Shown piece by piece: positions 10,693 to 24,330 of a stretch of DNA of 64,000 nt (the stretch's first letter is position 1; each line of letters begins with the position of its first letter). This DNA is from Gavia stellata (Eukaryota; Chordata; Aves; Gaviiformes; Gaviidae): positions 8,904,155-8,968,154 of the forward strand of contig NC_082596.1 of NCBI RefSeq assembly GCF_030936135.1, read 5' to 3'. The translations under genes were made by a program, and so were the position numbers. The notes under the pieces were generated by a model. It was given only the letters and a program-made list of their open reading frames with translations. It was not told the DNA's origin and made no database searches.

Positions 10693-13600
10693 AGTTGTGG
10701 CATTTTAAATCCATCCTCAATTTTAAATTTTCTGCTATCCTGTTCATCCCTCTCAGTGTTGCAGTTGCACAACCATGTGCGTTTCAGCACTGAACAATGT
10801 GCTCCCTGCACATAGCTCTTCGCAGAAAGCTGTGTGGTTACTATTATGGCCACTAGTAAAACATAAAGGAGAGATAAAGACCTATATTTCAAAGCGACAA
10901 AGGAACTGGATGGCATATGCTCACAAACGGCTGAGTAGTTACCACATATTTCTGGATAGAACTTCTTATCCGAAGTCAAATTTTCATGTTTACATTTTGA
11001 ACTCTCATAAACGTCTGCTGAGCAGAAAGCAAAGTTCAATAAAGCAGTACTTAACTTCAGGATGGTGTTGACCAAGCTTTGCTATATCCCCAGGCAAATA
11101 GCATCGAGTGTGCCCGAGAGCTTCCATAGCACAGTAATCTATTACAAACGATAATGAGAATTTAATCAATAACTGATTTTCAAGGGGCTTTCAGCAGACA
11201 TCATAAATCATCACTGATCTTTGCTCAAGCACATGACTGCTCTGAATAAACACATGCAAGAAAGTGAGTCCAAGTGTGCTAGTAAACAGTGTCTCCTGAA
11301 CAGTAGCAGAACAGTAGTTTGTCTCCTGGTTGTTATCAGGATGGCAGCTCTAATTTTGGAGATGTGCAAGATGAAATCAGCAGACATTGGTCCCAAAAGG
11401 AGGAGGCTCAAGTCTGTAATAGCATTGTCTCCTTCACAGGTTTATTCATGATCTCAGTCAACTCCTGTTCCTTTTGCACAGGTCCTTTGAGTTGTGGCTG
11501 CAAACACACATCCTGTGAACAAGAAGGTGTGCATGGGGTGCATTTAGGGTCCATCAGTTCTCGTCAGGGCTTTCATCATTAATGAAGGCCTGTTTTCTTC
11601 TTTTCCTTTTATGGTATTTTTTCTATGACCCACCACTCTCCCCATGGTGTTATTCTAAGCTGCTGTCACCATAAACAGGTAATGTTCAATCTGTCTCCAT
11701 TTTCATCATGATGCAGTGGAAGGAGCACCAGGCTGGGATCAAGGAGGCAAGGGGAATTGCTGGAAGCAGCTTGGAGCTGTAACCATATGTGAAAGCCCCA
11801 GTGGCTGCCACTGCTTGTGAAGATGGGACTGTGGATTTGCAATGGTGAGTGGAGCAACCAGAAAGGAGTGGAGAGATACTGTAGAGCCCTCCCTGCAGTC
11901 TGCACCCTGGAGCCCTCAGCAGCATGGGAGTTTCTGAGCTCTGCCAGTACAAAAATAACCAACACCAAGTAAAAAAGTGTTTAGTCTTACAAATGCTCAA
12001 AATAAAAGGAGCCTCATATATAAGTGACCTTTTCTCCCCAAAACAAATACATACTTCCATAATGCTGAAGTGATTTCTTCATTACTTTACTTTACCTTGC
12101 ATTAAAAAACAGGCAAGGTGTTATGTAAAGCACTTGTTGCACAAATTCCAGTGACTCACCATCTTGATGAACATCACATTCCCAAATACTAGCCTCCAAC
12201 ACCAGGAAGCCTGATAGGCTGAATAGGATAATTTGCAGCAGTACCTTGCTACTCTGTTTAAAATACCTCTTGCGTAACTGACTCTTTTGATGGGATCTTT
12301 ACTTTGGAAAAGAAAACAGATGTATACATATATTCTGTTGAGAGGTTGTAACATGTTGCTACTGGCTTTACCTGAGAGGTTTGGCCAAATGGGGGATGTG
12401 CTCCATCACATTGATGATGGACAAGGTAGTCCTCAGAGGTGATCCTACATATCAAAGTAAGAGGAGTCAGAAAAGAAGGGGTGCAGACCCGTGTTTGTAT
12501 TTCCAGCCCAGTACTCTGCCCAAGAGCACCTGTCTCCTACGTTTTCTTTGAGCCACTGTGTTTGGAGCTGTAGATCTGCTTCTCTTTCGTCTTCTCCAGA
12601 CCTTTCTTTTTTTCTCATACAGCGGAGCCAGGAGAACCCATAAGCACCTTTGCCGTGTGCTGCACACATAGCAGCCATGCAGATGGAGGTCCCCATTTCA
12701 GTTACTTAAGGCCATAGAACAGCATGGCCCTCATGAGACTGCCCTGTCCTGATTTGCAAACACATATGGAAAAGGGTCAGCTCTCAGGTTGCTGGGAGAA
12801 AATTGGGAATGCATGAGCAAGGCTGGTTGTTATTTTCCAAACCTTTATATTTCAGCTAATACTTTTGGCCTTGAAAGGTCCCCGGGAATGGCACTGATTT
12901 GGCCTCAAGGGCTGGGGAAGGAACACCCCACCTGCTCTTTTGTAGGAGTACAACCGCTTCTTACTGCTATCTTGAATGAGCACTGCCCAGCCCATAACAC
13001 TATACGTTATCTGACACATTGGGCCAAATCTTGCTCAATTCAAACACTCGGCATAACTCCTCATGTGAGTGGGAGTCCCCCAGCAGCACCGAGGTCATTA
13101 CTGAAACTATTTAAACACTTTCCACTCCCTTCCCTCCTCCACCACCTCCTCCTCCTGCACAACTCTCCACTCTCCAAACCAAATAATTTCCCCTTCCCAT
13201 GCTATATTGAGATCATATGCAGAAAATCCAATACATGATCCTCAGGATTAAGTAGTATTAGCAGTGCGTATTAACACATTGCTGCTGTGTTTGTATCAGG
13301 GGCATGTTTATTCTCAGCAGGCACTAAATGTTCTCGGCGATTCCCTGCACAGGGAAGGTGGGTAGCATACTAAAGCCGTGCATTTAGAGGCTGTGGAACA
13401 GTTTAACTACAGATGTATTAAGGAATTTGCCTCAGGAATGTAAACAGATCCAGAAGGTTTTGTGAGCCAAGGCAATTACTTTTAACAGAGTTCTCTTGGA
13501 TGCACACACATGCCTGTAGATGCATGCAGTTCTCTTGCATACACACATACCTGCTCACACCCTTCTGCCTATACCCTTACATAAATATACAACAAAAGCA

Positions 13601-15075
13601 ATATTTCTAAGGCACTAATAATAGTAAATGCTCTTGCCACAGAGATGAAAACTTCATACTTATTTGGGGTGGAGTGGGAGGTCATTCACTGGTCAAACAA
13701 GGAGGTATCCATCCACGATGCAATATTAAAGGATGAGCAGGGCTTAGCTGTAGTGCATGGAAACTGTACATAAAATATATCACTGAGGAGGTTAATATGG
13801 GTAAATAAATTTGCCAGAGCAAAGAACAGCTTGACCTCAGGCAAGAAAAATCAAACCTAATCTTGTCAGGCATTTATTGGAGCCTTGGGTCATCTTAATC
13901 TTGCAGTGCAAATTGTTTACTCCTTATATTTTTGTGCAGCTCTCAGAGACCCAAATAAAATGTTTTTGCATGTCCTGGTCAGTCAGTTCTAGCCTTAAGT
14001 TGTGCCATACTCTCCTTCTAGTCTTGGACTGCTTCAAGGATAAACTCAAAACACTGCACTTAAAATTTTTGCATGATCCTTTTGCAAAAAAGGATCAAGG
14101 CATATAATCCAGGACTTCAGTAACTGTGGATGTTCAATAATCCTTGAGCACCACCCAGTTAAACAGTGTACTGATCAGCTTCTGCACATGTGCTCAGCTG
14201 CCCCGCCCAAGCAATCGGGTACCTATTCCCCCATATTCACTCAATCTTGAAACTATATTGGGCACCAGCTCAGTTCCCTGAGGGTCCTGCTCCATTTTGT
14301 GTGCCAAGCTAGGCCTTCATCATCCTGGAAAAATCAGACCCCTCTCAAAACCAAAGTATGGCCACTCCTTTTAAGAAGTGATTACTGATGCTCTTCGTGT
14401 CCAGCTTTTACACAACACTCATTGGTTAAAGCATTTGCCCAAGAAACAGGAGCTCACAAGTCCCAACTGAGGCTTGACCTTGGATGGTTCAAACCAGCAA
14501 ATGCCAAGACAACATGGGATAGTACTTTGAGACAGAGTCTTGGTGTCAGAGGGCAGGGTGCCAGGAGCACGTCTAACTAGCGTGGTCAGGGCACTCCAAC
14601 AGAAGGGATTATTCAGTGTTCTGGTCAAAATGTAGAGAGCAGCCCCACCAAGAAGGGTATCCCTGATTGTATTTGGTGGGAGGCTTGTTGCATTTTACGT
14701 GCTCTGAGAGCGCCTAAAGGACTGGGTCTTGCAAGCAAGCCTCTGCTGAGCTCCTGGACTCTGAGGGGTTTAGAAATGACGTAGGCACTGACTGACTCAG
14801 CCTGGACACCTCTGGATAGGCACCTTGGTCACAGAAGAAGACCCAGGAGTACACATAGCCAGAAAGGGAAAGCTGAAGGATATGGCTTCAGCCATAACAC
14901 CTGATCCAAAACAGACGTGCCACCCCAGCTGATGCTTTCTGGGGTGCTTTCAGTCACCAAGAAATCACGCCTGAAAAGTCTAATAAGCTTAAGTACTCCT
15001 GAAGTAGAAAGTCTTTTTGGTTGATTTTGGAGCCTTATCTGTTTCTAGCCCACATGTCCTTTATTGGATAAGATG

Positions 15076-15129
15076 GGATTGGATTGGATTGGATTGGATT
15101 GGATTGGATTGGATTGGATTGGATTGGAT
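15076..15129. repeat. (GGATT)n pentanucleotide array
   Basis: Nearly eleven perfect tandem copies of GGATT (54 bp) with no interruption. The flanks ATTGGATAAGAT and GGATCAAG look like degenerate units. The purity suggests recent expansion and likely length variation between individuals. Confidence 0.97.
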
Positions 15130-17559
15130 CAAGAGCAACCTCTCAGTTTATTTTTATATAAACTGGACTGACACTTAAGCAATAACCACAGGGAGGAATG
15201 GTACTCATTTATGAAGTTCTGCTCTGGGAATAACCTTTCCAGCTTCAAAGTCCAGCTCAAAACCAAATTTTCTTCAGTCTAAGTGTCTGAGGTATGGGAT
15301 TTTTCAAGTATATTTAGATCAAGGAATTCAAATTTCAGGATATTTGCTCTGACATTTCTGTATTGAAATACGGAGTCAAAATAATTACTTACAGTTCATT
15401 ACATACAGATCCAAGATTTCAGTTCATGTCCATCTTGAAGTTTAATTTGGCCATTTTGATTCTTACCATGCTTTAATTTTACTTTTTTTTTTTGCTAGTG
15501 GTCTAGAGAATCCTGTTTTTAATATACTTTAAATGAAACAAATTAGCTCTTAAAACAAAATGTACTTAAAAGACTAAATCTATTATTAAAAAAAAAGACA
15601 ATTGGTTTTTGATAACAATTATTTGGACACTGTTCCTAAACCATTACACATCACAAATTATTGAACTGCCATTCTTTCTTGCTCAAATTTGTTCACCTTG
15701 TTAAAAGTATTAAGTCAAGAAAGTCCTTGTTTATTTACAACCTGAGATAAGATAAAGGAATGTCTTACTCTGATTTTGTCCAGGTAAAGACTTACTACTT
15801 TTTCTCTTTTTTAAACTTTATTGACTTTATAATAGTGTTGGGTGGATCTTTTATAGGGGTGGCATCTAACAAAACCCTCATCTCAAGCATCCTTGCAAAT
15901 ACCGTAGACAAAGAGTAGGAGGGGAAGGGAATTCTGTGCTCCCTGCAAAAATGAAGGATGGACTCTCAGCAGCCTCATTCTAGCCAGTTACCTCAATGTG
16001 ACTGGCAGGAAATTTCCCTAACAGACCCCTCCCAGGAGGCACCACACCAAATTCTTAGCAGCCTTTCACACCTAGGTCCCATGTAACACCCGGCCCTGCG
16101 GCAGCCACGAGCTCAGGTGTGCACGTGAGGGTGGTACTTGGAGGCACATGTAGGTGTGAGCTGAGGGGGTTCAGATGATCTCCCCCTGTAGTTCATAGAA
16201 GGACTCTCAAGGATGGGATCACCTAATTTTGCCTACCTAAATGTGTGCTATCTAATGCAAACTAATCTTGTACTCTCCCTCTGTAATCAGTGGAGAAAGT
16301 AAACACATGGGAGGACAACTCAACCCCTCTTAGACACTCCTTGTAAGGATGGGATGGATTATCTTGCATAGGTGCTTCTGCATTGCCTGCAAATGACTGA
16401 CCTGCCTCTTTGCAGAGATGAATTCCACTTTTAAATCACACAGTTGAGGTTCAAAGAAGACAATGCCCAGCTACTCCTGCTTCTCCCAACTCTGCACTGC
16501 AGCTCAGCTGTCTCAGCAATATATGGGAAAAACATCTGACTGTGTGTCAGCTGTCAACATTACTACTCCCCCCTGCCTCTGCCCAGGGAAGGGCTAAGCC
16601 ATTTACCTTTACGTGAAATTTTGCTGAGTGTATATTTATAGCTGTTATTCATTAAATAGATTCGCCTGACCAGAGGGCTACCACAAACAGTTTATTCTTG
16701 GTACTGTTTTGTAAAGGGAGGGTTTATAGTTAGCAAAGCTGTTTATTTCATCTACAGTAAAAGCCTGCCTTCAGGATTGTGCAACTACAGTTTAGGGTGG
16801 TTACTGATATTTTTTAAAGCTTAGATGTCCTTTCAATTTATTGATTATAAACACAAGGGGAAACCACAGTCTAAGTGCCAAGAGACACTCAAAATAATTT
16901 TTCTGCATCTGAAGACACCTAGAACTTCTGGCACTTGACGCTTTCCATGGTGTTCCTGCTGTCCCATTTAAGCGTCTGCTGAGAAGGGGCTCGGTGTCAC
17001 TTCAAGCCTAAGCCCCACCAAGACTCACAATGTGGGCAACTCTTTGCTGTTCTCAGCTGCGTGGTTTGGCCATGCAGGAGACCGCCGTACGTTGGCAGGT
17101 TGCAATGGGACTTGCCTGAGCGGGGTCCCTGGCCTTTCTGTGGTTGATACTCCTATTTTGCCCTGTGACATTTTTGGAACATTACAGCTTCCTGCAGTTT
17201 GTCTCTGCGCCCTTCCTGATCTCCACGCCACCTCTTGCTATGCTGTTTTGCTCTTCCCTCCCCCTTCATGTCTTTGCTCTGTTTGCTTTCCTCAAAAAAG
17301 CATGGATCATTACCTTGAAGTGTCTCTCTCCTTTGGCTTGCTTAGACTTGATGCCAGCCTAAAAAGCTGTGTGTCTTGTGTCCCTGTTTTCTTCAGAAGA
17401 GTTCACCCAAGCCCAGAGAGTATTTTAATTACTAGTCTACAGGATATTCCCTTGTACAACTGCTCCAATTATGTTTAATCAGTAACAATGTACATGCAAT
17501 AATTAATTAACACTAAAACAGAGAGAGCTTGACGTTGTGTTTCATTGGTTTGGTACTCT

Positions 17560-17591
17560 GCTATTTTGCTATTCTGCTATTTGGCTATTTT
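17560..17591. repeat. short minisatellite of GCTATTTT-like units
   Basis: Four to five imperfect tandem units (GCTATTTT, GCTATTCT, GCTATTTG, GCTATTTT). Minor slippage repeat with no gene context. Confidence 0.8.
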
Positions 17592-20500
17592 ATCTTCTAT
17601 AGTCTATGGAGCAAATCGCTCTGGGAAGCTGGTTCAGAGTGTCAGGACTCTTGGATTCTATTCTGGTGCTACTAGCACGTAGTTTAACACCCAAGATCTC
17701 CATTTACCAGCACACCAAGTCTGTTGTGAAGGTCTTCAGTGGTTGATGAAGCCAAATGAGCTCATCTCGGTAGAAGGTGACATATGCAATGTGGTTAAGC
17801 TGCCGACCAGCTGGAGTAGAGGCAAGGTTTGCCAGCGTTACAACATCATCAGTTCCTCAAGGAGAAAATCAGGGACATCACAGGCTGTGCAAGCACCCAT
17901 CCTCCCCAAGAAGCAATGCTTCGCATTGCCAGTGCATAGCAAACCACAGCAAACACACCTGAATATGGGCCAGTGACACAATCATCACCACATTTCAGCT
18001 CAGATGATAAGGGCCACTTCTTTGGTTGCTATCCACAAGTGCTGCTCCTGTATTTAAAATGAACCTGTCACTTGACAGGAGGCAAAGCAATGGACCTTGA
18101 TTTTTCATGCCTGTTTGAGAAACCGCCACATCCCATGCAAGACACAGTTTTTGCATAAAAAGTGAATTTCTCTCCATCGACAAAGTAACTGATGTATGAA
18201 AAAGCATGAGGTAAAAGCTGAAGTTTTTCAACAGCATGTCCAAAACTTTTTTATCCTGTTTTGAGAAATAATGTATCAGAGGACAGGTTTGTACTTTGAA
18301 AGAGGAAAAAGTGTCTAAGGCACCTGAAGTTCACTTTCTCCCTGAAATCTGATATGCTACAACTCTTCTTCGTCATGAACACTCAGCATGTAGCAGGAAG
18401 GTAGAACAGAATAATGGGCTTTTGACACTTTCCAAAGAAAAATATGAAGTGCAATAGGCTTTTTCCTTCTTTCATTAAAAAGAAAATTTAAATCAAATCT
18501 TGCCAGCAAAAATAATTGCAAACCTGTAGGGAGGACTATGATAAAAATAAGTATCTCAGATTCCTTGTGGCCTGGCTAAAACAATATTCTTTCCTTAATC
18601 TTCACTATAAACAGTATGAGGAGCAAAATCCAAAAGAAACAAAATTACATATTGATGCTTCATGTAACAAATAGATCTGAGTGAGAGCTTCCAAGTCATG
18701 AGATCACTGCACAGGAGTTGGTCTTCTGGTCAATGCTGGACATTGTCTGGCCTGCTGTTGTCCCTCTCCCAGCTACATTTTGATGATTAAGGTAAGTTCA
18801 ACTATTTAGATCTTTAAAAAACGTAAGAGCAAAGAGTTCATAATGCTTCATGTTCTGTTGCACACATTATTTAGTGGCTGTTGGAGCCTTGCAATTTTTG
18901 TTTCTGTTATGGAGAGAAATTGCCAGGAGTCAGATATTTCTTGGGGCTATTCTTGTTTATTTTTAATGGATACACAAACACCTGATCCTCCAAACACAAG
19001 CAAATAACAGGGAAATCCCTTGCTCAGGGATCCCCTTGCCCATCAGTCTCTGTGCAGGAGGAAGTCTACATTTGAGATGCACTGAGCATCACCCAGCCAG
19101 GCCTCAGCCAGCAGCATCCTGGATCCATGAAGCACAGCAAAATGCCATCGGAAACTGTCAGCACAAATCTACATGAATGTTTCAATATGTTAGCTGAGAG
19201 CTACGCCCAGCCTCCAAAACCCTGACTTTTGGCAAGTGAAGGGTTGAAGTGAAGGGCCAGCACATCTAAGCTGGGGCCAGACCAGATGTGGCTTGCATCC
19301 AAGCACATCAGGAAACATCCCCACGCTCCCCAGAGCTTCCAGGTTAGGGCAGATCTAAAACACAAAGATTTGCTGAAGTCGCTGTATTGCTCTAGAGTGG
19401 GAAAGAATCATAATGAGAACTAAAATAGCAGCATCACTGCAAAACTCTGCATGAAGAGGCAAGATATACACGCAATAGGAGCCCATTTATATACATTTTT
19501 ATAGCTGACACAATCTGGGAGGAGATTTGATCAAGTGTTTTTGACAGTATGAGCTGTGTCATCACTGGCTAAAAGAATCAGGTCCATGTACGTCAGCTAG
19601 TCCTCCTGCTTTTCTCTTGAAATTACCAAGTATCTCGAAAGCATGAGCCTTAAAGTTGCAGCTATGTGTCTTTGCAGTCACAGATGATGTGCCTTTTTAG
19701 GTTGAAAGTGGTTATTATTTGATGCCTGACTAACTGTGCTGTAAGCAAATATTATGGGTTTGTTTTTACTCCCCTGGTACAGTGATTGAAACGATATTGA
19801 TCAGGCATTATATCTCCCATTGACACTAGTATTTTTCCCCAGGGTGCCTGAAACCTCAGGTCAACATTTGTATTCTTTGTATTATTATTAGTTCTGCGTA
19901 GACACTGTATTTTGTATTAATTTATGCCCCCCTTTGACACTCTGAACATTGTAGGAAGGTGGGTAATTGTCCAAGGACTGTACAGATTCAACCTGCCAGC
20001 AGCAGCCAGCCCCATCCATGCAGCTCTGGTTTACAGATTGATGGGACAGACCGTCTTCATTGCATCCATCACGTAAATCCAACCTGTTTTCTTGACTAGC
20101 CTGAACAGCACTGGTAATAAACACCAGTCTCCATGTCACATTGCTCTTTATGCTTTTCTTCGCTCAAATGAGTTTTGTTAGCTTAGACCTTGCTATCCTG
20201 CTTTCAGCAACACTGCTGTAATCACCTGTGAAAGAGCTTAAGTGGACCGCCAGTTTCAATCTTCAGAGATATCCTCAGGCCGATCCTAAATGTGCTATTG
20301 TACAACAGATACAACATAATCCTGACAAGCAGATCTGGCCCCCAAATTTATCTGTCTTTTCTATTATATTTGTTTTAATAATGTCATGAAAATTACTCCT
20401 TGGGATACCAGAACCGAAAATGAAGCATTTTGCTATTTAAGAAGACAAAAGCACTGAAAATTTTAAATCAAGGACATGTGGAGAGGGAGGGGAAAAAAGG

Positions 20501-22775
20501 GAGGTTTTATGGAACCTTATCATTGGAAAAAATGGTGTTAGCTTTACTAATAATAATACCTCCAAACACATGTGATCCCTTTTCATGGGAGAATGGAATA
20601 AGAGAGCAGGAACACAACCAGACCCCCCCCTCCCTCAGTGGGAAGATTTCCATGTGACGGCAGGTTTGCAGTGCCCCGACAGGTCTTGCCATCACTCAGA
20701 GCACTGGCTGCCTTCTCCTCAGCACACGGGCAGTCAAAGCGTTGCCACTCTTAACGACAATTTGGCAAGAGGAGCTTGGTAGAGAATTAGAGAGTCTGAA
20801 TTGTCCTGTTTACTCACAACCTGTTCAGCAGTCTCCTGCCAGCACTGGCTGAGGTGGCCGTCCATGCCATCAGGAGGAGAACTGTGTTTGCAGTGGCCAC
20901 GGGTCTGCTTCTACTCACGTCTTTGAGCAGAGCATCTCCGGACACCTTCCAGCATTGGTGGATGTTGTCTGGGGCACTCTGCTTGCTGTCCCTCTCTGGT
21001 GCCCTCTCCGTCTTTCTCCTGATCCATCAGCCCTCACACCCTTCCCCTTTTTCTGCAGTTGTCCCCCGTAATCAGCAGTTTTTCTCAGCCTCGGTTACCA
21101 TGCAGAAGGGTTTGATGAAGGGTGCCAAAGGACCCACTGTGGCATGGGGGACACAGCGCCATGTGGGAAGGCAGATGTGTAAAGGGTTGGCTTGTGCAAT
21201 GGGCTTGCCTGGAAGGGGTAGGTCTCACCTGCAGCACACTGCCCTGGTCTCTCCCCAGCTGGAAGAGGAGACACCCTGCATGTGACCGTCTACCTGATTA
21301 GTCGGATATGACTCCCTGGGGTGGCTGACAACATGAGTACAGGATCCATTAGCTTGGCACATGGGATAAAAGGATAGGATCAGGGTACAGTGCTGCGATG
21401 CATGGTGGAATATGGGACATTGTAAGGGAGGAGCCCATAATCTTGGCCCAGGATGTGAGATTTGATCATTTTGATAGAGGGTGGGAAAGACTTGAGGACC
21501 ACCAACATGCAAGTGCTTTTACAGCATAGGGCATCTGCTGACAAAACTCCCTGTGCACAGTCCTATTTTTACACAGTGTATTTTGCACGGACACAGACAT
21601 TTACTAACAAACCACAGCTGCTTTTTAGACTGACAGTTACTGGTCTGTGGCTCTCGAGGAGTCTTTGGTAGGATCTGGGCATTTAAAAATGAAGCAGCCT
21701 TAGATCTTTTTCTCCTCTTGTGGAGAAATTGTGGCGAAATTGTGGTGAAAATGTGCATTAGTAGGGAGGCCTGCAGGCATGTTGCCTGTAAATGGAAGCA
21801 TTTTTTCCAGACTTAGCAGGATCCGCTTTCCTGCTGTGTCCATGCATTTGTACACGCGTGTGAAATGTGACCACATTATATGTTCAAGATAAAAAACCCA
21901 AGCCATTGATGTCCAAATGATTAGCTTTGACTAGTTAATAAGTACCTACATGACAAACAGCAAAGTCTGATGGAAAGGACTGTTATATATGAAAAAAATC
22001 GAAGCAAATGTTAAGTACAGGATGAGAACGATAAGGTGCCGAAATGAACTATCACACCTTCTGCTTCAGTTTCCCAAGTAAAACTAGGCAGCTCGTGCTC
22101 TGGGTGATCACACCCAGGAGAGCAGGCATTTCCATCAAACTGCATGGAAGCTGTGATGGGTTGAGCTGGGACCACTTCTGGTTTTTCACACTGACCTGGC
22201 ATTTTGGCTTTAAACACTTCTTTCCAATTACTGGGAATGCTGCTAAATTTCAGGGCATTAGGCTGCAATTTTCCATGCTGTTTCCACGCCTCAAATGAGT
22301 CTGAACCTTGAGGTTTGAATCTTAAGACTTCCTGGTTTTTTTTCTTGTGATTTTAGGATCGCTTTGTGTTTCTTGTAGAAGTCTCCAGCCAAAATTATCC
22401 TCTAAGGCCTCAAAAAGGGAAGGAAGGAAAGGAACAAAAAGAGAACAGAGAGGGATAGACCTGCCACCCACAGAAAGGGAAGAGACCATCAAAAAACAAA
22501 AATAAAGGTGACCACAGTGAAGCGAAGGACTTGCCGCAAGAGGAGGCTGAGAAGAAACATGGAGTGTGGTGAGACAGAGAAAGAGGAGATCCTCCATCCT
22601 CCATCTCTGCCAGAGTGACAGGGAAGTTGAGGTTCATGAAGAATAGCAATGACCTGTCCTATTTCTTTTAAAGAAATCAATTTCCAGTTGCAACACTCCC
22701 TCACAGCAAAGATTGTATTAACATTAGGAAATAAAGCTAACCTCCTTAAACTGGGAGGCAAAAGAATGTGTGTCC

Positions 22776-22780
22776 AGGGC
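22776..22780. repeat. target-site duplication, left copy
   Basis: AGGGC directly before the LTR TG end; an identical copy is at 23376-23380. Confidence 0.92.
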
Positions 22781-23375
22781 TGTCGTGGTTTAACCCCAGC
22801 CAAAACCAAGCCCCACACAGCCGCTCGCTCACTCCCTTCAGGGTGGGATGGGGGAAAGACTCGGAAGAGTAAAAGTGAGAAAACTCGTGGGCTGAGATAA
22901 AGACAGTTTAATAGGTAAAGCAAAAGCCGTGCAGGCAATCAAAGCAAAACAAGGAATTCATTCACCACTTCCCGTCGGCAGGCAGGTGTTCAGCCATCTC
23001 CAGGAAAGCAGGGCTCCATCATGTATAACGGTTACTTGGGAAGACAAATGCCATCACTCCGAACGTCCCCCCCTTCCTTCTTCTTCCCCCAGCTTTATAT
23101 ACTGAGCATGACATCAAATGGTATGGAATATCCCTTTGGTCAGTTGGGGTCAGCTGTCCCGGCTGTGTCCCCTCCCAACTTCTTGTGCACCCCCAGTCTA
23201 CTCACTGGTGGCACAGTGTGAGGAGCAGAAAAGGCCTTGATTCTGTGTAAGCACTGCTCAGCAGTAACTAAAACATCCCTGTGTTATCAACGCTGTTTCC
23301 AGCCCAAATCCAAAACACAGCCCCATACTAGCTACTATGAAGAAAATTAACTCTATCCCAGCCAAAACCAGCACA
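22781..23375 (-). mobile_element. solo LTR of an endogenous retrovirus (ERVL-like)
   Basis: A 595-bp element that begins TGTCGTGGTTTAACCC and ends AGCCAAAACCAGCACA, so it has the TG...CA ends of an LTR. It is flanked by the perfect 5-bp target duplication AGGGC (22776-22780 and 23376-23380). Its transcriptional sense is minus: read that way there is a TATATAAA box at 23101-23094 and an ATTAAA polyadenylation signal at 22912-22907. U3 therefore lies at the high-coordinate side and U5 at 22781. No internal retroviral sequence is next to it, so it is a solo LTR left by recombination between two LTRs. The family is one I recall as common in bird genomes; ERVL-type is inferred from the 5-bp duplication. 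Confidence 0.93.
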
Positions 23376-23380
23376 AGGGC
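23376..23380. repeat. target-site duplication, right copy
   Basis: AGGGC directly after the LTR CA end; identical to 22776-22780. Confidence 0.92.
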
Positions 23381-24170
23381 CTACAGTGAAAAGAAGAATG
23401 TGGGAATAATAAAACCTTTGTTGTCTGCTCCAGCATGAATGTGTAAGATGATCTTGAGAAAGCTATCTGCAAAAAAAGACACCATAACCAAAAAATTCCA
23501 GTATCTCACAGGAGGGCTATGAGGCCATAAAGTTGCCAGTTTTCAGTTACCACCACGTTAAACTCTAGGATAGCTTAAACAATCATTTTCTCACATTTTT
23601 CTATACATTTTTTTGCCGAGAGTGCTTTGAAAGCTGCCTGACCTTAAGGTCCTCGCACCACAGCAGCTGTAGGATGCCGATTTATATCAGGGAATTGCTT
23701 TTGTAAGGGCTGTGGTCTCCTGGTATCTCTGGAGAAGTTCTAAAAAGCTGAGGTGGACCCACTGAAACCCTCACATGGTACCCTTATTACAGAGCACCCA
23801 GTCGTGACCCAGAAAACCTTGCCAGCATGTGCAAAATGCTGCTTGTTCTGCTGGAATGAAACCTGCTGCCACACACTGAAGCTTCTTTTGTTGGACCTGT
23901 GTGGTTTCTGCCAATGACCACAGGCTTGAAGCACTTCACAAGCCCCCTTTTCCCTTGTTATAAGGGGATCTAGCAAGCAGCCCTACTACCCGGGCCAGAA
24001 GGACACACAGAGGCAGGTCAACCTATTTTGGTCTTCTACAGGTGTCCTTTAGCCTTCCCAACTGCCCAGCAAACCCCGTCCCCCCAGACACCACTCTAGC
24101 TTGGCCAGGTCACAGGTGTTTGGGGCATGCAAGATGCTTCATCTGGGGGCATGCTAGACTAGATTTGTTT
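23381..24170. other. unannotated stretch between LTR and CR1
   Basis: No gene or repeat is recognised. Short open frames on the minus strand at about 23740-23976 show no domain. Confidence 0.5.
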
Positions 24171-24330
24171 CACAGAATCACAGAATCACAGAATGATGGG
24201 GTTGGAAGGGACCTCTGGAGATCATCTAGTCCAACCCCCCCGCCAGAGCAGGTTCACCTAGGGCAGGTTGCACAGGAACACATCCAGGCGGGTTTTGAAC
24301 GTGGGGACACCCTGGGGCAGACACCTGCAT
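24171..24330 (-). mobile_element. CR1 LINE 3' fragment, second subfamily
   Basis: The plus strand starts with tandem CACAGAAT (the complement of the GATTCTGT 3'-terminal repeat), then GGTTGGAAGGGACCTCTGGA and ATCATCTAGTCCAACCCCCC, the CR1 3' UTR hallmark. It continues through CAGGTTGCACAGGAACACAT to the GGGTTTTGAACGTGGGGACA region, where similarity weakens. The 3' sequence differs from that of the 6-, 10- and 40-kb copies, so it belongs to another CR1 subfamily. It is 5'-truncated and non-coding. A plus-strand open frame at 24042-24362 overlaps it and is an artefact. Confidence 0.9.

Larger units (their letters stand above)
10693..22780. other. 12-kb gene-free stretch
   Basis: No coding exon, RNA gene or clear transposon is recognised. 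Open frames reach about 149 codons (for example 12789-13238 plus and 17032-17478 plus) without recognisable domains. The 143-codon plus-strand frame at 20854-21285 has a hydrophobic N-terminal part but begins with GTG and matches no family I know. Simple repeats are the (GGATT) array at 15076-15129 and GCTATTTT-type units at 17560-17591. Bases 15,290-15,850 are notably AT-rich with T and A runs. Confidence 0.5.

Noticed and set aside
20854..21285. 143-codon frame with a hydrophobic N-terminal region
   Set aside because: It begins with GTG, not ATG, lacks clear splice context and matches no family I know. It is weak evidence for a membrane or secreted protein.
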